A stretch of DNA of 64,000 nucleotides from Verrucomicrobiota bacterium (lineage in GTDB: Bacteria; Verrucomicrobiota; Verrucomicrobiia; Opitutales; Opitutaceae), in the NCBI GenBank assembly GCA_030605125.1, contig JAUWBD010000004.1, positions 1 through 64,000 of the forward strand, in the 5' to 3' direction. The position numbers and the translations under genes were made by a program. The notes under the pieces are model-generated. The model had not been told where the DNA came from, searched no databases, and saw only the letters and a list, made by a program, of their open reading frames with translations. Numbering within the stretch: the stretch's first letter is position 1; each line of letters opens with the position of its first letter. Shown piece by piece: positions 30,549 through 38,083 of the stretch.

Positions 30549-31055
30549 ATGCCCGCGCTTGGAACCAAATCGCTCCTCTTCGGCGTGCATCAATTCGCCT
30601 GGCACCCGATCACCGTCTGGCTCGCTTGGCGCGATCTCTACGGCCGCCCCTCGTGGCGTGAGGCCGTCTGCATCGTCATTCACGATTGGGGCTATTGGGG
30701 ATGCGCCGATATGGACGGCACCGTGGGCAAGCAGCACCCGCGCCTAGGGGCGAAGATCGCCGACCGGCTCTTCGGCCCTGCCTATCACGATCTCGTGCTA
30801 CACCACAGCCGCCACCTCGCCAAAGAGCTGGGAGCCACTCCCAGTCGCCTCTGTTGGGCCGACAAGCTCTCGATGCTCTACGACCCCGCTTGGTTCTACC
30901 TCCTTCGTGCCCGCTCCACTGGAGAGCTTCGCGAATACCGCTGGCACGCCCGTCACCACGTCTCACTCCTCGCCTCCGACGCCGACTGGCTCGCCTGGCT
31001 CAAGGCTCACCTGGCGCGTCTCGCCAAGGAACAGTCCGCCACCTCGCGCCGCTGA
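30549..31055 (+). CDS. HD-domain-like protein
   Basis: A 168-residue protein with the layout of an HD phosphohydrolase: REAVCIVIHDWGYWGCADMD (His-Asp), HPRLGAKIADRLFG, then DLVLHHSRHLAKEL (His) and RLCWADKLSMLY (Asp). The order H..HD..H..D matches the metal-binding pattern of the HD superfamily. Such proteins can hydrolyse nucleotides; a role in altering nucleotide pools or defence against host systems is possible. The start has an AGCACC-ATG context. Confidence 0.7.
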   Translation: MPALGTKSLLFGVHQFAWHPITVWLAWRDLYGRPSWREAVCIVIHDWGYWGCADMDGTVGKQHPRLGAKIADRLFGPAYHDLVLHHSRHLAKELGATPSRLCWADKLSMLYDPAWFYLLRARSTGELREYRWHARHHVSLLASDADWLAWLKAHLARLAKEQSATSRR

Positions 31056-31058
31056 ACT

Positions 31059-31472
31059 ATGACAGTCGCCGCCGCCAACGCCGCCTACGAGACTGCGCGA
31101 GCCGCCTACCTGCGCGCAGCGGATGACCTGCGCGCGGCCATCGATGCCGAAACCATTGAACTCGCTTCCGACCTCCCGGAGGAGGTGCTGGCGATTGTCC
31201 GAGCCGTAGCGGCGGAGTTCCGAGTAGAGGTGGCGGAACTCCTCGGCCGCTCCAGGCGGCGCGAGCACACCGAGCCGCGCTTCGCCGTCATCGGCCTCTC
31301 GCAGGAGCGGTGTCCGCACTACGGCCAGCACCGCCTCGCCGCCTGTTTCGGACGCGATCACAACATGGTGCCGCACTCCGTCGCGGCCATGACCCGCCTG
31401 ATCGATAGCGATCCCCGCTACCGCGCTAGCATCGCTCGCATCCGCGCCACTCTCGATGCCTCCCCGTCATGA
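31059..31472 (+). CDS. DnaA domain IV-like DNA-binding protein
   Basis: A 137-residue protein whose C-terminal half (residues 45-130) resembles the DNA-binding domain IV of DnaA: FRVEVAELLGRSRRREHTEP, then AVIGLSQERCPHYGQHRLAA, then CFGRDHNMVPHSVAAMTRL, in which Gly-Arg-Asp-His matches the signature GRDHSTV-type loop. The ATPase domain is absent, so it cannot be an initiator by itself. It might tie phage replication to the host origin machinery or replace Mor-type activators. Confidence 0.7.
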   Translation: MTVAAANAAYETARAAYLRAADDLRAAIDAETIELASDLPEEVLAIVRAVAAEFRVEVAELLGRSRRREHTEPRFAVIGLSQERCPHYGQHRLAACFGRDHNMVPHSVAAMTRLIDSDPRYRASIARIRATLDASPS

Positions 31473-31582
31473 AAAACCGCCACCACACCAAAGATCCCGC
31501 AGCACCGCTGCGTCGTCACCCGGAACGGCATGCCTACCACGCTCGAGCCCGTGTCCGTTCGTTGCCCTCAATTCAACTTTAG
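31469..31582 (+). CDS. Possible 37-residue coupled peptide
   Basis: MKNRHHTKDPAAPLRRHPER and 17 more residues, coupled to the previous stop by ATGA and overlapping the next gene in another frame. It is highly basic with no known family; coding status is uncertain. Confidence 0.3.
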   Translation: MKNRHHTKDPAAPLRRHPERHAYHARARVRSLPSIQL

Positions 31583-31814
31583 CGGGCGCGTGTGCTTCCC
31601 GCTCCCGCTTCCGCCCGGCGATCCCTACGTCTTCCGCTCGCAGCCTCGCGCTGAGAGCGCTCTGGATCGCACCGAGCGCCTCTGCCGCAAGCTCCGCGAG
31701 TCGATCCATCTCGACTACGTGCTCGCCCGTTTCCCAAGCCTCCAGCCCTTCGCCCTCCCCGCCACCTGGGCCATCGAGCGCAAAGCCAAAAAGCGCCGCC
31801 GCGCCGCGAAATGA
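31530..31814 (+). CDS. Early-operon hypothetical protein (94 aa)
   Basis: A 94-residue protein (MPTTLEPVSVRCPQFNFSGR) with an aromatic/Pro-rich centre (VCFPLPLPPGDPYVFRSQ) and a very basic end (KAKKRRRAAK). It is coupled to the next gene by ATGA. No family recognised. Confidence 0.5.
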   Translation: MPTTLEPVSVRCPQFNFSGRVCFPLPLPPGDPYVFRSQPRAESALDRTERLCRKLRESIHLDYVLARFPSLQPFALPATWAIERKAKKRRRAAK

Positions 31815-32176
31815 ACCTTCTTATCGCTCTCTCCACCGTCCGCAGCTGCGCGCGCTCCTCCGCGCAGATCCGGACTCGCCAGGGTCGCGCGGCGCTGCGC
31901 CACGTCGATAAGAAGATCCAGCAGCTGCTTCGCAAAAAGGCATGGCGTGACCGCGAGCCTGGCGAGCCGATGCCGGTCCACATGCACGACGACTCGCACC
32001 TTTACCCGGTCCCCGAAGACCCGCTCGTCGCCGCCCTACGCGAGCTGGTCCTGGCCGAGGCCGATTTCGTCAGCTCACTCCAGGAACTCCGCTCCCCGCG
32101 TCTTCGTGCGGCCGTCGAGAAAGCCAACGCCGCCCTCGCCGCTCTCGAAGACGAGCTCACCCCGCCACTCATCTGA
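31811..32176 (+). CDS. Early-operon hypothetical protein (121 aa)
   Basis: A 121-residue protein, N-terminally basic (ALRHVDKKIQQLLRKKAWRD) and helical at the C-terminus (LVAALRELVLAEADFVSSLQ). No family is recognised. Confidence 0.55.
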   Translation: MNLLIALSTVRSCARSSAQIRTRQGRAALRHVDKKIQQLLRKKAWRDREPGEPMPVHMHDDSHLYPVPEDPLVAALRELVLAEADFVSSLQELRSPRLRAAVEKANAALAALEDELTPPLI

Positions 32177-32195
32177 AGACGAAACACTTTCGCTT

Positions 32196-32834
32196 ATGAC
32201 CCCCGGCCAACGCAGCTCCTACTTCCTCGCCTGGGCCGACGTTTGCGCGGCCCAGGGCTGGAACCCCAAGGACAACGCCAAGCGCCAGGAGACCACCGCA
32301 CGCTGCATGGCCGCCGTGCGCGGCCCGGCCGTCGCGTCCACCAGCGACCTCGGCGAAGACGAAATCACCGCGCTCTTCTGCTATCTCCGCTACCTCAAGA
32401 CCGGCGACGCGGATCTCGACGCCGCCGCCCGCTGGGTGGATTGCCAGCAGGACTACAAGGCCTTCGCCCGCGCCCGCCAGGCCGACTGGCACGAGGAGAA
32501 GCTCTACGGCAAAACCTCGAAGCCGAACAAACTCGATCGGAACCGCTTCAAGGGGGCGAAGACGGCCGTGGGCGAGCCCCTCGAAAAGTTCGACCCCGAG
32601 GAGATCCACAAGCGCCACCTCACCCTCGCCACGCGCCATCAGAAGAAGGCGCGCAAGCTCGGCCTCCCCAAGCCCGCAGCCGGCACACCCTCGATCAACG
32701 CCTCCGCGCCCGCCAAATCGGCCGGGAACGGCCAGGAATCGGCTAGCCAACTGCCGGCCAACCGCGCCGCGTCCACCCCGGTCCCCGCCGTCGCCCCGCA
32801 ACCCGGCCTCGAGGGCTGGGACGGCGAAATCTAG
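32196..32834 (+). CDS. Early/middle protein, possibly gp16 (DUF1018)-like
   Basis: A 212-residue protein. The first 70 residues (SSYFLAWADVCAAQGWNPKD, then RQETTARCMAAVRG) with a helical end (EITALFCYLRYLKT) resemble gp16-type proteins of Mu-like phages. The C-terminal third is disordered and Pro/Ala-rich. Function unknown; the family link is weak. Confidence 0.5.
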   Translation: MTPGQRSSYFLAWADVCAAQGWNPKDNAKRQETTARCMAAVRGPAVASTSDLGEDEITALFCYLRYLKTGDADLDAAARWVDCQQDYKAFARARQADWHEEKLYGKTSKPNKLDRNRFKGAKTAVGEPLEKFDPEEIHKRHLTLATRHQKKARKLGLPKPAAGTPSINASAPAKSAGNGQESASQLPANRAASTPVPAVAPQPGLEGWDGEI

Positions 32835-32911
32835 CGAGTGGAATTGTCGCGCAGGAGTGGAGTCCGGTTCGACTCGATGCGGTCGGCGATGCCGAGCGAA
32901 CACACGACCCG

Positions 32912-33439
32912 ATGAAACCTTCCTTCCTCACAAACAACCCCACCTGGGGCTTCTACGGCACGATCAAGACCAACCTGCGCCTCACTGACTTCCAGGCCGC
33001 TGAATCCTACGCCATCGCCGGCAAGATGATCGCCGAGGCCTACAACGCTCCCGAGGCCGCGGTGGTGAAGCTCCTCGACAGCTCCACCGGCCGGCACATC
33101 GCCGACCAGATCGACGACCGCGGCCTCACCGAGGTCCGGGTGGAGAAGCTGCTCAAGGACTGGCGCGGCCAGCTCACCCGCGAGCTGCGCGACATTCTGG
33201 AGGAGCTGGCGGGTCCGAAACCCGGCCTTTCCGCCCTCCTGAAGCAGATCCCGGCCGCGCGCCACGGCGAGATCCGCGACGCCTACTATAAGGCCGCTGA
33301 GGGCCTGCAGGCGCTCCGCCGCGCCCTCCAGCAGGCGGACGCCGAGGCAGGCGGCTCGACGGAGTTCCTGGCCGAGTTCTACCTGGCCGCCCGCGCCGAC
33401 GATATGCTCGGCCGCAGCAAGCTCGGGACCCTCGTTTGA
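32912..33439 (+). CDS. Last rightward phage gene, helical hypothetical protein (175 aa)
   Basis: A 175-residue, helical protein (NLRLTDFQAAESYAIAGKMI, then VRVEKLLKDWRGQLTRELRD). It is the last gene before the prophage end, separated from its neighbour by 77 non-coding bases. A late activator (Mor-like) role is possible only by position. No DNA-binding motif is clear. Confidence 0.55.
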   Translation: MKPSFLTNNPTWGFYGTIKTNLRLTDFQAAESYAIAGKMIAEAYNAPEAAVVKLLDSSTGRHIADQIDDRGLTEVRVEKLLKDWRGQLTRELRDILEELAGPKPGLSALLKQIPAARHGEIRDAYYKAAEGLQALRRALQQADAEAGGSTEFLAEFYLAARADDMLGRSKLGTLV

Positions 33440-33636
33440 AGCGCCCTCGAACGCCCTTTTAAGGTCTGCCGGGCGGCCTTCAAAACGCCCGGCGCGAGGA
33501 TCAAACCTCCGCCAAACAGCCCAGAAAGGCGCCGATCCGGCCGCCTCGGGATCAAACCAGCCGCCCCGGCATACCTGGAGCCCGGTCCCCCTCGGAGATC
33601 AGGGTTTTTCAGGGCTCCACAGCCCTTTTCAGGGCA
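33440..33636. repeat. Non-coding prophage right end with transposase-type repeats
   Basis: About 200 bases without a gene. TTTTCAGGG occurs at 33606 and 33626 (20-bp spacing), GGATCAAAC at 33498 and 33549, with a related GGATCAGAC at 33637. A CA dinucleotide occurs at 33636, as expected for the end of a transposable phage (5'-TG on the other strand). Mu-type right ends carry two or three spaced copies of the transposase site. The outer junction could be a few bases either way. Confidence 0.6.
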
Positions 33637-35001
33637 GGATCAGACCTCACTCCTCCCCTCTCCGCCGCATATCGCGAGCTGCTCGCCGCCGTGCGCGCTC
33701 AACTCGCGACCGGATCCCGCCCACCGGCCGATACCTTGGTGGTCGCACCCTATCGCGGGATCGCGGCGGACTACCGCCCGGAGGAGTTGCTGGGCACCAA
33801 TGTCCACAACGCCGGCACTTATCCCGACACCGCGGCCGGTCGCACGAACACCCGCTTCCTCGCCGACGTGGAAGCGCTGCATCGGGCCGGGATCGCCTAC
33901 GACATCACGGACGAGCGCACGGTCGAGGAGGTCGGCGAGCCGACGGAGGGCGGCGTGCGGATCGGCCGTTGTGTGTATCGCCGCGTCTGGGTGGATCCGG
34001 CGGCGCTGCTTTCTCCTGCCGCCGATGCGCTGCTGCGTTCGTGGTTGATCGATCCGCCAGTGGCACCTGCGGCCGCCGATGGGAGCGCGAGCGAGGCCAT
34101 GGAAGTGCAGCCGGACGCTCTGGCAGGCAGGCGCCGACCGGCGGGCGCAGGCGACGCGATCTCCCTGCGGTGGCGGCTGATCGAGCCGCCGCACAACGCG
34201 CTGCCTCTCGAATGCGAAGAGGCGACCGACGGTGAATTCGCGGCCGGTTTTCGCGCGGAGGCGCTCCCCGCGGAGGCGGTGACCTCGCTGCGTTTCGCGG
34301 ACGATGTCACGACGCTGACGGTGAATGACCACGCGGTTTCGCTCGTGCAGACGGAGGAGGGCTCGCGAGCCGCGCTGGGCGGGCTCTTGGTGACGGGGGT
34401 GAACCGCGTCCGGTTTCGCCGCCCGAAAGCGGGGCCGCGTCCCTTCGTGTGGTTGGAGGGGCGATTTCGCGTCTTGAGCGAAAGTCGGTTCCAACCCGGA
34501 CCCGGAGGCACCCTGAAAACCGAAGGCCCCTTCGTCGCCGCCCCGTCGTTCGCGGCGGCGGACGAACGGCCGGAGGTGGGCGATCTCGTCGCCGCCGGGC
34601 TGCCTTTCTTGCGCGCGACGGTGCGGCTCGAGGCGCGTATCGAGTTGCCGCGAGCCACCCGTCTTCTCCGGTTTCACGCCCCCGCGATGGATGCCGCGCG
34701 ACTGGCCATCGGCGGCGATCCCGCCACGGCGTGGTCGTGGCCGAAGCGGGGTGAGCTGCGCTTCGAGTTGGCGCGTCCGCTTGCGCCGGGCCCCCGGGTT
34801 CTGATCCTGGAGTTGGCGGCCAATGGATACAACGCGTATGGGCCGCACCACTACTACGGTGGAGACTGGCACGTGGTCAGCCCCGACCAGATCCGCGGCG
34901 TGCGCAACTTCGCCGATCCTCTCGACGCGCCCCCGTGCACGCATGTTTCGGCCTGGCATTTTCGTCCGTTCGCACCGCCCGCTTCGTTGCGGATCGATTG
35001 A
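33637..35001 (+). pseudogene. Glycoside hydrolase C-terminal half, cut by prophage insertion
   Basis: The frame resumes directly after the prophage end (SDLTPPLSAAYRELLAAVRA) and is open to 35001, about 450 codons. It contains a flavodoxin-like fold region (ADTLVVAPYRGIAADYRPEE, then FLADVEALHRAGIAYDITDE) and a C-terminal beta-sandwich ending YNAYGPHHYYGGDWHVVSPD, as in large glycosidases of the GH106-like or related 'GH2-like' architectures. The normal start and catalytic domain are absent from this window and should lie beyond the left prophage end. It is therefore a broken host gene. A GTG at 33691 could start a truncated product. Confidence 0.7.
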
Positions 35002-35006
35002 CCTCC

Positions 35007-36041
35007 ATGAGCCCCCCCCGCTTCGCGCTCGCCGCTTTTATCGCCAGCCTCGTCCTCGCCTTTCCGATGCTCGCGCGAGAGACCGCGGCCGTATCCGCGC
35101 CGTTCCCGATCCAGCCCCTGCCGCGGGGAGTGGACGCCATGTGGGACGCGGCTTGGATCCAGGCTCCGGTTATCCGCAGCGCGTCGGCGGACGCGCGCCT
35201 TCGGGCGGAGGCGCAACTCTTGCACGACGAGCAGGCGCTGTATCTGCGGGTGCGCGTGCAAGACGCGACGCGGGTCTTTGCTTCACGTGAGGCGGTGGCC
35301 TCGGGCGAGGCGCACTTCCACGACTCGGTCGAGTTCTGGATCGGGCGGCACCAGTTCGCGCTTGCGCCCATCAGCGGATCGGACGCGGGCGAGGTGGTGT
35401 TTTATGATTATCTACGGGCGAAGCTGAAGGAGCTGGAGTCGCAAAAGGTCGAACTGGGCGAGGACGGCTACTCGCTGATCGTGCGGCTGCCTTGGGCAAT
35501 TCTGGAGCAGAAGTATGCGCCGCGCCGCTTTTTCCAGTTTGCGCTCTCGTTCGTCGATTTCGAATCCCCTCCGGCCGGCCCCGCGGGGCGTCGCACGCGC
35601 CGGCAGATTTGGGCGCCGGCTGATCTGAAGGTGGATCGACCGGTGACCTACGGCGCGGCCTTCCTCAACGACAGCCTTCCGGTGGCCGCATGTTCGTCGG
35701 TGCTCGCCCCGTTTTTCGTGCCCGAGGTGGAAGTCGGAGCGTTTTTTCCGCGCTACCGCCTGTTTCTGTATCCATCGAGGGATTACGCGCGAATCGCGAT
35801 TCATATGCGCGTGTCGGACGCCGAGGGCGCGGTGCGTTTCGAGCGGGTGAGCCGGCTTGAGGGCGAGGCGTTGATGATCGACTTGCCACCGGGGAAGACG
35901 GCCGGCGTGGAGCGTCTGGATTTCCATGTCGCCTTCGACGACGGCGCGCAGTTCGGGCCCGTGCCGCTGGAGTTTTTCTCCTCCGGCGAAAAGCCCCTGC
36001 GCGACTACCGGAGCGATCGGCGGGCGCCGGAGGATTTTTGA
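35007..36041 (+). CDS. Secreted CBM9/DOMON-like sugar-binding protein
   Basis: A 344-residue protein with a signal peptide (RFALAAFIASLVLAFPMLAR) then a domain of the CBM9 type: AMWDAAWIQAPVIR, EAQLLHDEQALYLRVRVQDA, DSVEFWIGRH. The C-terminal half (about 200-340) is another beta-rich region. Such proteins bind polysaccharides outside the cell. It lies five bases after the broken glycosidase gene and was probably co-transcribed with it. The last 37 bases overlap a minus-strand integrase remnant. Confidence 0.75.
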   Translation: MSPPRFALAAFIASLVLAFPMLARETAAVSAPFPIQPLPRGVDAMWDAAWIQAPVIRSASADARLRAEAQLLHDEQALYLRVRVQDATRVFASREAVASGEAHFHDSVEFWIGRHQFALAPISGSDAGEVVFYDYLRAKLKELESQKVELGEDGYSLIVRLPWAILEQKYAPRRFFQFALSFVDFESPPAGPAGRRTRRQIWAPADLKVDRPVTYGAAFLNDSLPVAACSSVLAPFFVPEVEVGAFFPRYRLFLYPSRDYARIAIHMRVSDAEGAVRFERVSRLEGEALMIDLPPGKTAGVERLDFHVAFDDGAQFGPVPLEFFSSGEKPLRDYRSDRRAPEDF

Positions 36042-36283
36042 CGCACGGTTGCGGCTTCGGCGTCGCGGATCGCGTCCTCGTATAGACGCGTGATGGCGGT
36101 GCGGATGCCGGACTCGGCTTGTGCGCGCTGAACTTCGAGAATCTGGTGCTCCGCCTTGGCTTCTTGGCGGGTGCGGAAGTTTTTGCGGACGCGTTTGCCG
36201 TCCAACCAGCCAACTACCCTGAAAACGACTTCCCCTGACGGATTTTTGAACTGCTTGATGACGAACGGAGCTTTTGGGCTCAT
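36005..36283 (-). pseudogene. Integrase remnant (N-terminal part only)
   Basis: A 92-codon frame starting MSPKAPFVIKQFKNPSGEVV, with GWLDGKRVRKNFRTRQEAKA, the N-terminal arm-binding pattern of tyrosine recombinases that act at tRNA genes. No catalytic R..HxxR..Y part follows; the last codons run into the tail of the opposite-strand gene. It lies just beyond the 3' end of the tRNA-Asp gene, where an integrative element would insert. It is probably the stump of a lost element. Confidence 0.6.
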
Positions 36284-36345
36284 GACCGATTTGCCACGTC
36301 AACTGGCAAATCCGGATTGCGGGCCACCCCCTCAGAGGAGGGAAA

Positions 36346-36422
36346 TGGCGGGATGGACGGGACTCGAACCCGCGACCTTCTGCGTGACAGGCAGACGCTC
36401 TAACCAGCTGAGCTACCACCCC
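36346..36422 (-). tRNA. tRNA-Asp (GTC)
   Basis: A complete cloverleaf: acceptor stem GGGGTGG paired to CCATCCC, D arm with AGCTCAGCTGGTTAGAGC, anticodon stem-loop TCTGC-CTGTCAC-GCAGA with anticodon GTC, T arm GGTTCGAGTCC, discriminator G and an encoded CCA. Its 3' end faces the integrase remnant, which suggests it was once an attachment site. Confidence 0.95.
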
Positions 36423-36486
36423 GTGAGGGGAAAGAAGTGCGGACCGTAGAATGCGTGTCACATCGGTCAATAGCTTTTTGGAAAAT

Positions 36487-37044
36487 TTATCCGGCTGGGG
36501 AAAAATTACTCGGAAAACAGCCTTCCCACACTCTGCGCCATCGCGCGCTCTCGCCGGGCAAGCCGTGCTTCTCCAGTTCGTCCGCGATACGCTCAGGCGT
36601 CGGCTCCTCGACCACGTGCTTCGGATCCGCCGGCCACTCCGGGCGCAGCCGGCGAGCGAGCGCCCAGCAGGCCCAGGCCCGGGCGACGCGTTGCTCGCGG
36701 CGGGGCGCGTTCATCCGGTCCGCGTAGTGCTGAAAATGCACGCGCGGGTTGCCGATGAACACGTGGGGCGGCGTGTGCGCGAGAAACCAAGCCATCGCAT
36801 CGTAGGGCATGGGCCAGGCGCGCAGCTCAGGCTCGTCACCGCGCAAGTCGGCGCCCATCGCGCGGTCGAGGCAGAGCACGGCGCGAGCGGCGAGACCCCG
36901 TTGCCAAAGCGCATGGCCGTATTCGAGACAACTCAGGTAGAAGGCGCCGTCGCGCGCTTCGTTGTGACGCGACAAGTGCCGATAATCGATTCCCCGCGGG
37001 GGCGGGGGCAGGTGCGGACAAGGCGGAAGCGGTGTCGTGGACAT
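36487..37044 (-). CDS. Conserved hypothetical protein (185 aa)
   Basis: A 185-residue protein with DYRHLSRHNEARDGAFYLSC, PYDAMAWFLAHTPPHVFIGN, HFQHYADRMNAPRREQRVAR and ending CFPSNFSPAG. Conserved aromatic and His/Arg residues (HFQHYADRM) suggest a defined fold, but I do not recognise a family. No signal peptide or membrane segment. It reads toward the tRNA gene and may share a transcript with it. Confidence 0.7.
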   Translation of the reverse strand: MSTTPLPPCPHLPPPPRGIDYRHLSRHNEARDGAFYLSCLEYGHALWQRGLAARAVLCLDRAMGADLRGDEPELRAWPMPYDAMAWFLAHTPPHVFIGNPRVHFQHYADRMNAPRREQRVARAWACWALARRLRPEWPADPKHVVEEPTPERIADELEKHGLPGESARWRRVWEGCFPSNFSPAG

Positions 37045-37139
37045 ACGGCTGACGCCGAATGACCGACGACCAAGGGCCGATGTCCAACGTTAACATCCGC
37101 CCGGGCCAGGACGTTCAGGCGAGGCCGGGCGAAAGGCCG

Positions 37140-37480
37140 AGCGAACGAACGCCCGCGCATCTCGTGCCGTGGCCAGAGCGTTTGAGCGCGACCACGAGGT
37201 AGGCTGCGAACGTGCTCGGGGAATGGGGCGCGGGCGCGCTCCAAGCCGGCGGCGACCTCCTCAGCGCGGCCGAGGTGGAGCAGGCAGGCGGCGCGGCCGG
37301 CGAGGGCGTTGGCCTGCTCGGCAGGCCGAGCGCGAGGGCGCGATCATAGGCTTCGATCGCCGCCGCGTCCTCGCCGCACGAGACGTGGGCGAAGGCGATT
37401 TCGGACGTGTGCGGGTGGCGGGCGTAGAGCGCCTTGAGAGCGGGCAGCACGACGCGCGCCAATGTGCAATCCCGAACGCG
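37140..37480 (-). pseudogene. Decayed TPR-like gene fragment
   Basis: One minus-strand frame encodes AFAHVSCGEDAAAIEAYDRA then LALGL; the next frame continues the same sense with AEQANALAGRAACLLHLGRA, then EEVAAGLERA and FPEHVRSL, which look like tetratricopeptide helices. The switch occurs near 37320. With a stop-free but frame-broken reading and no full start, it appears to be a degraded gene. The 481 bases from 37045 to 37525 hold nothing else I can support. Confidence 0.35.
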
Positions 37481-37525
37481 GCGCGGATCTTGCCGGGAGC
37501 GCGCGGCGCGGCTAGGCTCCGCCGC

Positions 37526-37936
37526 ATGGCCAAGATCACCGGCACCTACGAGGGCGAGCTGCATTGCACGGCGCGCCACGAGCCTTCGGGCGACACGCTC
37601 GACACCGACGCCCCGCGCGACAACCAGGGCCGCGGCGCGGCCTTCTCGCCCACCGACCTGGTGGCCACGGCCTTCGCGACCTGCGTCGCCACGACGATGG
37701 CGCTCATGGCCCGCAAACACGGCCATGAGCTCGGCCCGCTGCGCTACGAGGTGACGAAGGAGATGAGCGCCACGCCGCCGCGCACGATCGCGCGCCTGGC
37801 GCTCACGGTCTGGCTGCCTGCCTCGGCGCGCGCCGTGCCGGAGGGCGAGCTGGAGCGCGCCGCGCACGGCTGTCCGGTCCACCGCAGCCTCGCGCCCGAG
37901 GTTGTGAAGGACGTCGCGCTGGTTTGGGAGGACTGA
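37526..37936 (+). CDS. OsmC-family peroxide-defence-like protein
   Basis: A 136-residue OsmC/Ohr-type protein: LDTDAPRDNQGRGAAFSPTD, then LVATAFATCVATTMALMARK with the conserved Cys, and GCPVHRSLAPEVVKD with the second Cys. Members reduce organic hydroperoxides through the Cys pair. ATG at 37526. It appears to stand alone. Confidence 0.85.
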   Translation: MAKITGTYEGELHCTARHEPSGDTLDTDAPRDNQGRGAAFSPTDLVATAFATCVATTMALMARKHGHELGPLRYEVTKEMSATPPRTIARLALTVWLPASARAVPEGELERAAHGCPVHRSLAPEVVKDVALVWED

Positions 37937-38083
37937 GCGCGCGGGCGGGGGCGGTTCGCGACGCCCGCGGATCGGCCGCCATTTCTCCTTTGGAAAAAAT
38001 CGCCGTGCTTTGGCGGTGGAGGAAACCGGGCGGGCGAGGAAGGCTGGTCCCGCGCGGCGCGGCCCGTCGGCGCCGCGCGCCCT

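Larger units (their letters stand above)
1..33636. mobile_element. Mu-like transposable prophage, right-hand part (left end outside window)
   Basis: The segment carries a MuA-like DDE transposase and a MuB-like ATPase next to a full Mu-type head module: DUF3486-like small terminase, gp28-like large terminase, DUF935-like portal, I/Z protease-scaffold, and gpF- and gpG-like proteins. Virion genes run leftward and early genes run rightward from a switch at about 21.5 kb. The right end is placed at about 33636 because the last phage gene stops at 33439, two TTTTCAGGG repeats 20 bp apart follow at 33606 and 33626, the sequence reaches a terminal CA at 33636, and a host glycosidase reading frame resumes just beyond. 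The exact last base is uncertain by roughly 10 bp, and the left end and target-site duplication cannot be seen here. Confidence 0.9.

Noticed and set aside
36005-36283. Intact integrase gene
   Set aside because: Only the N-terminal arm-binding part is present and no catalytic Arg/His/Tyr motifs follow.
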